Assembly: GCA_000827325.1 (NCBI GenBank)
Contig: KN832874.1
Span: forward strand, 2,092,721-2,156,720
Reading direction: 5' to 3'
Source: Oidiodendron maius Zn
Taxonomy: Eukaryota > Ascomycota > Leotiomycetes > Myxotrichaceae
DNA length: 64,000 nucleotides
Under the pieces are notes generated by a model. The model was not told the origin of the DNA, searched no databases, and worked only from the letters and a program-made list of their open reading frames with translations. Position numbers and translations under genes: made by a program. Each line of letters begins with the position of its first letter. The first letter of the stretch is position 1. This document shows, piece by piece, positions 52,742 to 63,789 of this stretch.

Positions 52742-54746
52742 TCAATATGTATATCTAAAACCCTCTAAACCCTCAAGGACGACCAGTGAATGATCGGCCT
52801 GCTTGTTTGCTCTTCGATGGTGTATAGTTATAAGAGCAACTGAAGCGATCAAGGCAAACTGGGCGGCCTGACGAAGAACAGTTGAGTTTAGCTTTACATA
52901 GTAACCAAAACGGAAGGGTGCAAAAGAGACTTACAGTTGTCGCCCAAATACCACCATGATATTCAGGGGCCTGCTTCTCAATAAATGTTGTACTTGCATA
53001 TATTCCACCAATAGCGCCAGCAGCGACTTGGAAACCAGAAGCTACCCTGAGCTCCGGTCAGATGAAATCTACAAGGAGTGTTTAATTGGTATCACTAGAC
53101 TTACAACCTGATGTCTTGGCCTCGAATATTATTAGCTTGCCATGCAAGGATAGTTGGGAGGTTCCCATTACTGCCACAAGTCCCTAAAAAGATACCAAAA
53201 TATCTCACGGCGTTTTGCTTGGTGTACGCTGTAATCATTAAACCGACGAGAGTGACCACGGCATGCAACACGACGAATGGGCCTCGCATCTTAGTCTTGT
53301 CTGCGATATAGGACAGTCCAAATGCATATGGGATCGCTGCAATGTTGGGCGGAGCGGATAAGAGGTAGATCTTAGTTTCGTTAAAACCGAGTCCTTGTAG
53401 AATGAGCGGGGTGAAATAAGCAAACGCATAAACTCCGATTCCCGCACACATAAATTGGAAGGAATAAACCCATATCTGCCACATACGAAGGACACGGAAG
53501 ATTGTCTTTCTGGTAACCTTGATATACTGGGCATCCCCACGATCGCTGTCCAGTCTATCCTTTGTAATTTGAACCTGTTCGGCTGTTAAGAAAGGTAAGC
53601 GAGACATGTGAACTTTGTCGGGAAAGTCAACGATGAGCCAATACCCAAGCGGTGCGAGAGCGATAGGAATTAGCCCTTCGACGATAAAGATCCATCGCCA
53701 GCCAAGAAAACCTCCGGCATGGATCTTCATTGCACCATATGCAAGAATATTACCAAACCCGCCAGCCAAGAGGCTGATAGCGTAGAACACGGATATTCTA
53801 ATGGTGGATGTGAGTAAATTTCCTTTGAGCAGGCCACGCAACCAACCTTTTCTGCACTTGGTATCTATCATACCAGCAGCTTATTAGACAGAGGCAACCA
53901 GGACTTTCGTACAATTTTAGTCAGACTTCCAAATACAGATGCGGCGCTAGACTTACACGAAGCCAGCTTCGAAAGTACCGACCAAGATTCTTATTCCAAC
54001 AATGACCTATAAAATTAGGCCATAGCTATATCGACAGATTAATGGATATCTCACTGTCCAACTACGTGCAAAGCCAGAGCCTTGGAGGCACCATGTTAGC
54101 TCTAGTAGCGTTTCCCTGGCAATGCATATGCGGTGAGGATACTCGCATGACATCTGACTTACCTAGTATGCTCACCCCCCACCCAAATGATAGAAAGGAG
54201 AGCCATCGAGCAGCCCCTACTCGCCTTAGGATAATATTGCTGGGTATCTCAAAAATAAAGTACGGAACGAAAAATATGAGCAGGGCGATTGAATAGCGGC
54301 TACCCTCAGTAAATTTGAGCTCTTCGCCCATGCCAGCTAACAAGGCGACTGCAAGCTGCCCGACCTATCAGAACAGTATGGTGAGTTTCAGGTCGTAGCA
54401 GAACATACATTTGCTCGGTCAATGCCGCTGATTGCGTATAGTGCTGTAAGCTTCACTTAAGTTACTGTCTGGGAAGTAGCGACAAGACCAGTGACCGACC
54501 TCCTAAGATTGGAATAAGGCGGAGATCAATTTTTCGACTAGTATCGCGTAAGTATGGTGAGGCTTATGAAGCTGTAATACTTCTTTCATACATAATGCGC
54601 CGGCGTCTCATTTGCAATGAGCTATCACAAGGAAGGATCACCGGAGGGGTGCAGTCTAAATCAGAGATTCGCGTATGCCCAAGTGCGAGCTCTGTAGCCG
54701 TCACTTTTTCGCCCTGCTGAAGTTTTGATTGTGCAGAGGACATCAT
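52742..54746 (-). CDS. Dal5-like MFS permease (allantoate/nicotinate family)
   Basis: A multi-intron minus-strand gene ending at TGA 52742-52744. Recognisable exons in order are MMSSAQSKLQQGEKV; KIDLRLIPILG joined to ALYAISGIDRAN; VGQLAVALLAGMGEEL through FFVPYFIFEIPSNIILRR; VIVGIRILVGTFEAGF; PGCLCLISCWYDRYQVQKR joined across an intron to ISVFYAISLLAGGFGNILAY; a long central exon (FLGWRWIFIVEG onward) to NNIRGQD; then VASGFQVAAGAIGGIYAST and a C-terminal tail. This order is standard for anion:cation symporters of the Dal5 family. I could not find canonical splice sites for two N-terminal joins (near 54590 and 54150), so the model is approximate and the gene may be partly decayed. Substrate unknown. 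Confidence 0.75.
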
Positions 54747-55116
54747 TGCGGCAAGAAAACTGAAGATCAAATTGATAGCGACAACTACCCGTCGAGATCC
54801 TCAAGTAAAGTACTGCAGTGGCATAGTTACGTTCCGACTACGAAGGCACGCGCCCTTGTGGTGTGTACCTTCGGAACCGTTTGGACTCCGGTCTCGCGCT
54901 TCTGCTCCTCTCCACCGTCTGTTCCGTTCCAGCGGCGGGGGGGGCATGGTTGCGTGGCGCTATCAATAACCCGCACCCGGTATACTACGTAGTGTTTTCT
55001 GGCCTTTTACAAAGCCGCTACAAGCAGTCTTGGGTCCTCAGCAACAAGATTTCGTCCAACTCTTCACTACAGCTCCTTCAATTTCTCAGCACTATTAATC
55101 CACACCCTGAGCCTTC
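54747..55116. other. Spacer between permease and oxidase fragment
   Basis: Divergent promoter space between the permease start and the oxidase fragment. Overlapping short ORFs here have no domain. Confidence 0.35.
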
Positions 55117-55440
55117 ATGTCTCCGTTCAAACGAAGGCCTTTGGTAATCGTTCTTGGGTTAAGTGCCTCATCCCTGTACTGCTTGTTTCCGCTAATCTGT
55201 CAGGACAGTGCTGGCGTATGCGGCTTGCACAGCGCGCTGTCTCTTCTTGAAGCCGGCTACGAGGTGGCAGTAGTAGCAAAGCTCATTCCGGGCGACTCGG
55301 ATCCGAACTATTGCTCGCCATGGTTTGCAGCCTCTCCTTCTCGACAGCTGGAAAATCTCCATTTGCTTTCTTCCAATTTCGCATATTCCCTTAATCGAGT
55401 CTATAAAAGGATTTCTCGCCATTTGATGAAACCTGGCTAA
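55117..55440 (+). pseudogene. 5' fragment of a D-amino-acid oxidase gene
   Basis: The first exon encodes a short basic start and LVIVLG. An intron of about 54 bp (GTTAAG donor, GACAG acceptor) joins it to AGVCGLHSALSLLEAGYEVA, giving the FAD-binding GxGxxG motif. The next segment, VVAKLIPGDSDPNYCSPW, is the conserved second block of DAO/DASPO. After that the homology stops and the frame ends 38 codons later. Only the first fifth of a protein of about 350 residues remains, so it is a truncated remnant. Confidence 0.78.
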
Positions 55441-55471
55441 TATACAAACACGTGTGCGCTTTAGGGCTGCC

Positions 55472-55945
55472 TCAACCTGGGCTTCTAATCCAACTTGTGA
55501 TGATCAAGAGATACGGCGGTGGTACTTGCAGGCTTCCACTCCTTCTCTCCTTCATCCCACCTTGAACCAATACCGCTCTCATTAGTCTCATGGGTACAGT
55601 TACGTTGATACCCATAACTCTTTCCCAAGTGGCGTCGGTGATGGAATCCGCACATTCGTAGTTATCCATGATACCCGCCACATTAGCTAGGACGTCTATA
55701 TTGGGTCTGAATTTAGCAATACAGGACGCAACGGCGTCAGCCACAGAAGTCGGTTGCAGAAGATCCGTCTGATGAAAGTGAAAACCAGCAGATCTCGAGG
55801 CTGGGAGAGGACTAGGGGAGGGAAAATGCGAAATATCAATGCCGAAAACACGCGCGCCGAAGTCGATGAACAGCTTCGTCGTTGCCAGACCAATTCCTGA
55901 GGAACAACCGGTGACGATAGCCACCTTATTTTGAAGTAGCGTCAT
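55472..55945 (-). pseudogene. Truncated classical short-chain dehydrogenase/reductase
   Basis: 157 codons from an ATG at 55945. The N-terminal Rossmann motif is VAIVTGCSSGIGLAT, and NVAGIMDNYE follows. The frame ends right after VPMRLMRAVLVQGGM, before the catalytic Tyr-x3-Lys and the C-terminal half. A typical family member has about 250-290 residues. The cut end lies 30 bp from the cut end of the oxidase fragment on the other strand, suggesting one rearrangement truncated both. It cannot be an active SDR as it stands. Confidence 0.78.
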
Positions 55946-56400
55946 GAATGCTAACTATAGTTGCTTAAATTTGAGTTTAAGTAGGTAGGAGGTAGTAAGA
56001 TCGTGTCAATTGCGAATGTTATGGATATCTATATAAATATGCAGTGTGCGTAATAAAACAACGGGAGCCTGTCGACGTTCGGTTGTAGGTCTTCCGGCAA
56101 ACCGAGGGTATTAGGCGGTTCGACAGTCGATCCGAGAGGGACGTTCCGGAAAGTATGAGAGTCCGCCCGAGTGGAAGCCGTCCGCTGACCATGCGGGTTA
56201 AAGATTATCTCGATAGTTAGAGCTGCCCGCTAATGCCAGCCAAGCATGAGACTGGTGTTCCGGGGCACTCTCATGCTTATTTATTCAGACCTTTTGACGA
56301 AGGGCCTTTCAACTCTTCAGCGAATGCTCTGTCGGCTTTGCTAGAAACCAACGGAAAACAGTTCACTGTGCATCCCTAATCAACCTGCGCACGTTGGATC
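55946..56400. other. Intergenic, CGG-rich patch
   Basis: The stretch 56060-56215 is unusually rich in CCG/CGG words (for example GTCCGCCCGAG and CCGTCCGCTGACC). These resemble zinc-cluster half-sites, but no ordered pair is evident. No gene. Confidence 0.35.
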
Positions 56401-57036
56401 ATGACGTCCCACATACTTGTCCTAGGGCCACAGGTAGTTCACGACCAGCGTCGTCGTGCACATTCAAGTAGTGGCTTGCTCTCAGGTCAATCAGGTATCA
56501 ATTTCTGCTCAGCCGCACTAAGGGACAGCTATCGATTGACGCTCTACATCCACAACCCCCCTAAAGTTCCCCCTTCCATGTCCTCCTCTTCCAGCGTAAC
56601 CATTGTGAAGGGCCAACTCTCGGACGAGGTAAACTAGCGCGGGTGGTTGGATGCGGCGCATTCATCTGTTTCCTTTGCTGATCCGACGAGTGGTTCGAAA
56701 GGCACTGTTCCTTGTAAAACCTATCTATAGCATTAACGTAAGACGTAGTCTGTAACAGACTGCCTCAGAGCTCTCTTTCCCAGCTAAAAGCCCAGTCTTA
56801 TGACGGCGCCTTAATCCTCGGTGCTTGTTCCTTTCCTGCGCCCAGACGATATCGGCGCTCTGAAATGGCGCTTGTCTGTTATTCTTATTAAGATTATTGG
56901 TGGAGACGCGTATAAAGAGTTCAATGGACTAGGGACATTCGTGGCTAGTCAAGACGTGTACAGGCTTGTCCTGATCGAACACGACTGGATTGTCAAACGA
57001 CCAGGACAAAATATTCTTCGTCGGAATAGAAGCTGA
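56401..57036 (+). pseudogene. Broken NmrA-like NAD(P)-binding gene
   Basis: Starts MTSHILVLG, then after an intron-like gap SGINFCSAALRDSYRLTLYI and VTIVKGQLSDE, the N-terminal fold of the NmrA-like family. The middle is lost to stops. The frame reappears as ALKWRLSVILIKIIGGDAYK followed by EFNGLGTFVASQDV, the C-terminal half. Frame changes and the missing centre show a pseudogene. It belongs to the same broad family as the intact gene at 46587-47336. Confidence 0.72.
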
Positions 57037-57253
57037 TAGCTGATATTTGAACGCCATGGTGAGATTTCAATGGCCGATTAAAACAGATGGAAGATTCACT
57101 TACATTCGTTTCGAGAAGTTATCCTATTCGGTACCGGAAGCCCATGAACAACGTCCCGAAGGGCCGGGACACATCAATTCCGGAACCGAGGTAAATGGAT
57201 TCAGAACTTTCATAAACGCAGCTTCTGTCATTATTGATTTAGTGACCATAACA

Positions 57254-58828
57254 ATGTCGTCCACTGTACCAATTCCATTCTCCGAGCCTCCTTGGCTGAT
57301 GGGGTTGCCTTCGGCCTACTATACTGAATCTCATCGTGCATGGCAGAAAACATGCCGTACTTTTGTGGAGAGGACCTTGATGGAAGGTGCTCCAGCGTGG
57401 GAGAAGGCCGGTCAAGTCCCAGGTAGGAGGGTTACCAAAGCATACTATCCAATCCCTCGCTGACCCGAGGAGACGACCTGTATGCACAGATTGCTGCCGC
57501 TAATTTCTTGGTGCCAAATCTCTCACCTCCTCTCCCTGTAGAGCTATTGAAAGAGCAGGTATACATGGACTACCCGGTGGATTAAGAGTGGAAGATTTTG
57601 ATTATTTGCATACGTTGATTTATACGGATGAGGTAAGGCGCCTTCCCACCGGAACGCATTTGATCACGAAGTTAGGTGGACGCTAATAAAAAGTGCAGAT
57701 GGCACGCATAGGTACCAAAGGCCCATCAGGAGCAATAACAATAGGCTTCGCGTTTGGCTTGCCTCCGATCTTGGCATTTGAGAGCCGACTGCTTCAGGAA
57801 CGTTTTGCTCCAGATCTGATTAGTGGCAAGAAGAGAATCTGCATCGCCATTACCGAGCCAGGTGCTGGGTCGGATGTGGCAAATATTGAAACTACAGCCG
57901 TTAGGTCGGATTGTTCAAATTACTACATCGTGAATGGAAGTAAGAAATGGTACGGCTTTCCCTTCATTCAACTACCTCTCAACGACTTTAATTATTATGA
58001 AGCTCATCGTATTCACAAGGATAACGAACGGGATATGGTCTGATTACGCAACAATGTTGGTCCGTACAGGAGGATCTGGACCCTCTGGCCTTTCTCTTCT
58101 CATAATTCCATTGAAGGGATATGAAGGCGTAACAATGCGTCGCATGCAATTTATTGGCCAAACCGCTGCTGGCACAACATTTATCGATCTAGAAGACGTG
58201 AAGGTCCCGGTTGAAAATTTGATCGGACAAGAGAACCATGGGATGTCCTACGTCATGAAGAACTTCAACCACGAGCGCCTTACCATCTCCATTACCGTCA
58301 ATCGCCTCGCCCGTGTGGCAGTAAGCTCTACATTTGAGTACTGTATGAAGCGGGAGGCCTTCGGGAAGACGCTGATAGCGCAGCCGGTTGTTAGGAATCG
58401 ACTCGCCAGATGTGGCGCAGCACTAGAATCACACTATATGTGGGTCGAAGGGCTCGTATATCAGGTATCGAAGATGACTAAAGGGAGAGCGAATGCAGAG
58501 CTAGGTGGGCTGACCGCTTTGGCCAAGGCGCAGTCGGGGATGGTCCTAAATGAGTGTGCGAATACTGCAGTTTTATTGTTTGGCGGGAGTGGGTACACAA
58601 AGACTGGATAAGGAGAGACAGTCGAGAGTAAGGATCTTTCTCGTGGGTTGACCATGGCCGAGTGTGCTAATATATCTTTAGGGATATATCGTGAGATCAT
58701 GGGCTCGAGAATACCGGGTGGTAGTGAAGACGTGATGCTAGATCTTTCAATACGCCAACTCCTCCGACTCTACCAAGTGAAGACAAAAGAGCTGGGTTTC
58801 CATTCCAGAAGTTCCTCGAAATTGTAAC
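57254..58828 (+). pseudogene. Acyl-CoA dehydrogenase gene with frameshift and premature stop
   Basis: The ATG at 57254 opens MSSTVPIPFSEPPWLMGLPS. An intron (GTAGGAGGG to CCGAG) leads to GDDLYAQIAAANFLVP. A 1-nt frame change near 57555 separates PVELLKE from AGIHGLPGGLRVEDFDYLHT. The centre is well kept: FAFGLPPILAFES, CIAITEPGAGSDVANIET (FAD/substrate loop), GTTFIDLEDVKVPVENLIGQ and YCMKREAFGKTL. At 58609-58611 a TAA interrupts GGSGYTKTG-GE, and the true C-terminus (REIMGSRIPGGSEDVMLDLS) continues after a further intron. The family oxidises acyl-CoA with FAD. Two lesions suggest inactivity, unless the frameshift is a sequencing error. Confidence 0.78.
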
Positions 58829-59207
58829 ACGTCAACTGCTGCAATAAAGGATAGTTTCAGAGACATTTGGGCACCAGACTATGCCTTCGAGAAAGAGCAC
58901 GGTGCACGCAGCTAAGACTGATTCAACCGAGCCATAGATCGTCCTACTATAAACATATCCTTTAAGACTAGATGAAACAACTATATTTTTACCTTCAATG
59001 TACTCGAACTATTTGTTAAATTTAGGCAAATATACAAGTCTTAACCATTGCTCAAATATTGTACAACGTGCTCAAAAGAGGGCTCCAACTACTTTCTATT
59101 CCTTCCACCTATTTTAGGGCATCCTCTGCGAGACTAGAGCTTGGCCTATTCTCTTTTCTGATGGTTGTATAGATTCCTCTGCAGCTAGACAAGTTGAAAT
59201 GTTCAGG
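58829..59207. other. Convergent 3' spacer
   Basis: AT-rich sequence between the acyl-CoA dehydrogenase and the regulator, which converge here; no gene. Confidence 0.4.
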
Positions 59208-61736
59208 TTAAAATAATTCAGCCTCTAAGAACTCCTTGTAATCTGGCCTGAAAGGACTATCAAGAGGAAGTTCCAAGTCAGCTATGCCTGAGTCGTCCTT
59301 CAGGATATTGCATGGGTCAATGAATTCAGGCAGTGATAATGATTCTTGTGGTTCCGGCGACTGTACGTATTGTGTCCCAAAGGAATCTTGTGGTTGTCTT
59401 ACGAATTGTAAGTCCGGTGGTAGCAAGGCGTTGGTGTCTTCAATGATGCTGTTAAATTCATCTAGAGGCCTCACGTTTAAAGCTTGTACCACTTTATTTC
59501 CGCTTTGGTTTCTCGAAGTCGCTATGCTGGATAATGTTGCTGGCTGCTCTAGTCCAGGACTTGCAAAACAGGGCTGGCTAACCTCTTCCTCATCCTCATC
59601 CTCAGCCCCTTGCTCGTCACAGAGCTCTCGCACAATTCTCATATACTTTGCGAATCCTTCCATAGCACTATATCGAATCTCTTCATCCGAAGAATTTTGG
59701 TCCACCAAGTGAATAGTCAGTGCTGAGGCAATAAATGTAAGGCTCATTATTGGGACGCAACAAACAAGGCCGAGACAATGCAGATTTTCTAAGATACCCG
59801 TGATAGAGTGAGCTGCAGAGCGCACCTTGGAACGCGATGAATGGGTCTCCCAGGGACGGTGTAAGGTGCTGATCGTGGAGTGGTAAAGCATATGCAGAAG
59901 ACTGAGATGCACAACTACAGTCTCACTGCAATCGGACAGCTCCATGGGTAGGTGATACGTTGCGGCGGGTGGAAGATTTAAGAGCCAGGATCCCAATTCC
60001 ACATCGTATCGTTCATGGCCGTCTATAAACGTCTGCGTTATTATTGTTGTTTGGTTCTGTCTTATTGATCCTCTGTGTACAGGCATATTCGAGTTGCGAT
60101 ACCGCGCATCCAAGATGTTGCTGATGCAGACACAAAGCTCTACTTTTACAATGAAAAGCACTGCTACTTGCTTCTGCACATGAGGGTCGTGAGCAGCAAT
60201 ACACCCCTCGGATATTGCTGGCATGCACTCCGATAAATCCCGTATTTCGAAGTCTTCCAGTATCAATGCGGGCACGTTATAATCCTGCCCAATGAATGCT
60301 GGCTGGCGGGCACCAAGTGCTACTAATTTATCTCGCGTAAAACATGACCACCATATGCGTCTGCATAATTTTTGTTGTTTCGGATGCATCTTTTGAAGGA
60401 CAGAGTTGTTGTTCAGACCAATGGTAAGTGTAAGATCAACTGCAATACTCAACCAGTATCGTGCGCCTTTTGACTGACTCGAGCTTTCATACCAAAATGT
60501 CATAAGAAGAAGTGACTGAATGAGGCATATTTGGTCGCTTTCATAGTCGAAATCATAGAGCAGCTAAAGACAAGATTAGTTATGCGTCAATGAAACTCAG
60601 AGGTGCAAATTATTTTACCCTTGTTTTCTGCCAAAAATGCCTCCTCGCCTGTTTTCTTGTTGCGAAACCAGCTTCTTGTAGGCACTTGAGCTTAATACAG
60701 GTGGATCCGGCAAACATGACCGCATTAAATAATAGCAGGCTTAATTTCTTTCCACCTGTGTCTTCACTGTGAATGATACTCAGAAAGTCATTCAATCCAA
60801 GAACTGGAATGTAGCCGTGTACATAATCTATGTAAGCTTTTAACAGTTGATTCCTAAGCCTTGTTCCTGGGAGCGAGAACACTCCTTCTTTTCGAAGATA
60901 CTCTAGATCTTTTTCTCCAATTCTTTTTGGCACAGAATAAAAATAGGAAGGAACCGCAAGATATGCTGGCGAATAGAAAGATGCGACAGGGTGAGGAGTG
61001 AACCTGTCTCGTGCTATACTCGCGGAGTCAGAACAAACAGAAACTGGGAATACCGGGCTATGATTATGAATTATCGATCCCACATATAGACTCGTAGCTA
61101 CTCGCGCCTCCGCTACTCTTACAGAGTTCTCGGCGGTTCTTTGCTCCTCAGGACTCTGATATATTGGAGGATTGTTGCCACCAGGATGGTACCTGATCTG
61201 GTATGGACGGGTGGGTGTTCGTTCCATCATATGATGACTAGGATGGGCGTTTGGAGAACTGCGGGCTTCATAATACGCAGTCCGACGACTGGCTAATTGG
61301 GACTGTGTTAATCGCCTATATAGTTGTTAACATATGCCTGTAGTCACTAGGGTTTTTAGGCTATCAAGAGATGGATCATCTTACTCGCGCGTCGTTTTCT
61401 TCGAGAAGACACACTCTGTGCCGGACATTCTACATTGGGCGCAGGATGCTAATAAATAATATTTTAGCACTTTATAGCCAGGAAAAATCCCACAAAATGC
61501 ATACCGCCATGATTTAGAACAGTGCAGCGAACTTTTCGTTTTCTGCAATTATGACATGCCTCAGCAACCTTTCTCGTTTTGGCCATTCTTGACGTTGCCA
61601 TTAAAATGCTGGTGCTTTCTGGTTCTGCTCGAGACGGTAGAATGATTTCGCTCCGTGTTTGATGATTATCAGATAAATGTAACACATCCTGATTAGCTTG
61701 ACGAACATCAAAGTCCGTCTCAAAGTAGGATTCCAT
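59208..61736 (-). CDS. Zn2Cys6 transcription factor, CTF1-like
   Basis: Four exons (61736-61505, 61448-61385, 61315-60619, 60563-59208) give about 782 residues. The zinc cluster is completed by splicing: ACHNCRKRKVRC in exon 1 and SCAQCRMSGTEC in exon 2, spacing C-x2-C-x6-C-x8-C-x2-C-x6-C. The middle holds the fungal_trans domain (LLKAYIDYVHGYIPVLGLND; FWQKTR joined to LLYDFDYESDQICLIQSLLL; RRIWWSCFTRDKLVALG), closest in style to cutinase transcription factor 1. The C-terminal tail is acidic and Ser/Gln-rich, as expected for activation. The gene is intact. It could regulate nearby fatty-acid-related genes, or more remotely the shikimate-linked cluster 19 kb away; the link is unproven. Confidence 0.92.
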
Positions 61737-62128
61737 GCTTGATCCAGGGTCAAGCACGCATAATTGGAAATGCCCGGAAGAATAAGTAACTGGGTTCTGA
61801 TGCTATGAGCCGTGTAACGGACGAGGCTATGAAGGTGCCAAATGCTTACGAAACCATTCCCTCGGGGGGATCCGGCAGCAACGCCATCCCGGATCTCGCA
61901 CTACAGAAGTCGGATGCTACTTTGAATGCGGCACAATACGGAGTAAATGGTATCCAATCGTGATGAGCGCCACCGTTACGGGAGTGTTTACCCCTCGCTT
62001 CGGGAGCTACACTTTCCGAAAGCTGGAAAGTTGCGAAGCAAACTGGTCTGGGCGAACAACAGGATAGTTGCAGAGGGTGCGCAATCTCTGCTGTGATACA
62101 CATTTAACACTTCTTGATCATAACACTA
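61737..62128. promoter_or_regulatory. Divergent promoter of regulator and NTF2-like gene
   Basis: A 390-bp divergent spacer. No specific operator was identified. Confidence 0.35.
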
Positions 62129-62708
62129 ATGTCACACATTGCTAGCACCATCTGGCCGGCAACGCCGGTTCCTGAGCACGCCCGGATGCTCATAAACAAT
62201 TTCCTCGATATACTCGACCATAACACTGAGGATGCTGGTGAAAAGCTGGTGAAATATATTTTCACCGCTGATGCAGAATTTCACAGCTCGGGAGGCGTGG
62301 CTCGTGGCCATAAAGGTCTGTTGGTCACATCAAAACCGGAAATATGCCCGATGAATCAACTAATGTTTGTTAAAAGAGATTCGCGCATCTCGTACAGCCG
62401 CATGGAAAATAGTTAAATATCGACGTCACGATGTTGTGAAAGTATACAGCGCAACAGATGATGCTTCCGATTTGATGTGGATTGGAGACGCAGTCTTAAT
62501 CCTGAAAAACGATAAGGAGGTGAAGGGGGCATTCCTTGCCAGGATAGTCCTAGAAGATGTCAACTCGAAGGATGTGAGAATCAAATACTTCCAAGTTTGG
62601 GGGGTAAGTCTCTCTACCGTTAATTAATAAACGGAGTCTTTACTGATATTTCTATAGGACTCGGGGCCAATGATGAAGGTGTTACAAGAGCACCCAATCA
62701 CTGAGTGA
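62129..62708 (+). CDS. NTF2/SnoaL-like small protein
   Basis: Three exons (62129-62315, 62377-62603, 62658-62708) give about 154 residues. The protein begins with a helical segment (EHARMLINNFLDILDHN), continues with FTADAEFHSSGGVARGH joined to EIRASRTAAWKIV, and ends in beta strands including FLARIVLEDV and RIKYFQVWG. This is the cone-shaped NTF2/SnoaL-like fold used by polyketide cyclases, isomerases and dehydratases in fungal clusters. Catalytic residues cannot be assigned. It is divergent to the Zn2Cys6 regulator and convergent to the ring-cleavage dioxygenase, so the three may form a small functional group. Confidence 0.82.
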
Positions 62709-62946
62709 GTGGATAATGGATCAGTCGTAATAGAAATTACCATTCAAGATTCAGGAATACTTTTTTCGTAACTTCCAATACTCTGCACTGCTCTATTATA
62801 CACATGCTATACAATACACATGGAGTCACAGACACATGCATGAAGAGATTCCTTGTTGGCCAAGTTGCTCACATTAACCGTTATTTATGAGCAATGTTAT
62901 GCGTGATTTCGTTCTTTCTCACTCCACTATAGTAGGATTCCACAAC

Positions 62947-63789
62947 TTACCAGACGTACGATGTCATCGTTGTCCCAAAGAGGTCCCACTCGCCCAATTT
63001 TTTCCCCTGATCTGCACCAGCAGCCCCAATAGATACTATAAATGGCATGAAATGTTCGTCCTTGCCCACTGGCTGGACAACGTCGTGATCAGGGAACGTA
63101 TCTCTCCAATGAAGTGCAGCGTTAATTCTCTCTTGGCCTTTCAGTTGCGTTGCCACCCCCTCCAGTTCATCTTCGAATGGTCTGTTGTTGGGGACTGGGG
63201 GGGGCTCCAGGGACTCCCATTATTGATGGGATGATGGCATCAAAATTATGGTAGGATGAACCGCTCCCGAGAATACAGTAGCCTTCGTCGCGGAACGATG
63301 CAAGGATTCGGCCATATTTGATGCAATCCTCAGTTGTGTTGGACGTTTGTGGAATTGACACCTGGATGCAAGAAAGGTCACCTTCTGTGCGAAGCAAGAT
63401 CATCGGGACCCAGGTGCCATGATCCCAGCCTCTCTTTTCATCTAGGACAGCGACATACCCAGCATCATCAAATCGTTCTTTGATACGCTTGGCTAGGTCA
63501 GGATCTCCCTTAGCCGAGTATTTGATCTCCCACGCCTCTTTTGGTAGTTCTCCTTCGTTTTCTTTGATGTAATCGTAGTAGAGCTCAGGCTTTGCGCATG
63601 ATGTTATTTGTGGTTGGGCGGCTTGCCAGTGTGCTTGACAAGGATGACACCATTGCAGCCATCGAGCACCCATCGAGTTTTCTTGAATAGCTCAACGAGG
63701 GGTAGCTGATGCTCTGCACCAAGAACTGCAAAGGGACCAGCTCCATGGGAAACAAAGAAAGCAGGAGCCCGTTTTCCGCTATCTCCCAT
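62947..63789 (-). pseudogene. Extradiol ring-cleavage dioxygenase (LigB/DODA-like), frameshifted
   Basis: Start ATG at 63789. The N-terminus carries FFVSHGAGPF, whose His is an iron ligand. Within ILV-AHWQ a single base appears missing (near 63637), moving the reading to the next frame, which runs through TSCAKPELYYDYI, GWDHGTWVPMILL and GSGSSYHNFDAI. A run of eight C (near 63197-63204 on this strand) shifts the frame again before RPFEDELEGV and the C-terminal DEHFMPFIVSIGAAG. Active-site residues are otherwise all kept. The family opens catechol-type rings such as DOPA. It is either recently inactivated or carries sequencing errors; the homopolymer lesion is the more suspect of the two. Confidence 0.78.

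Noticed and set aside
56060-56215. Possible tRNA or structured RNA in a GC-rich patch
   Set aside because: No A/B box pair or cloverleaf could be formed by eye.
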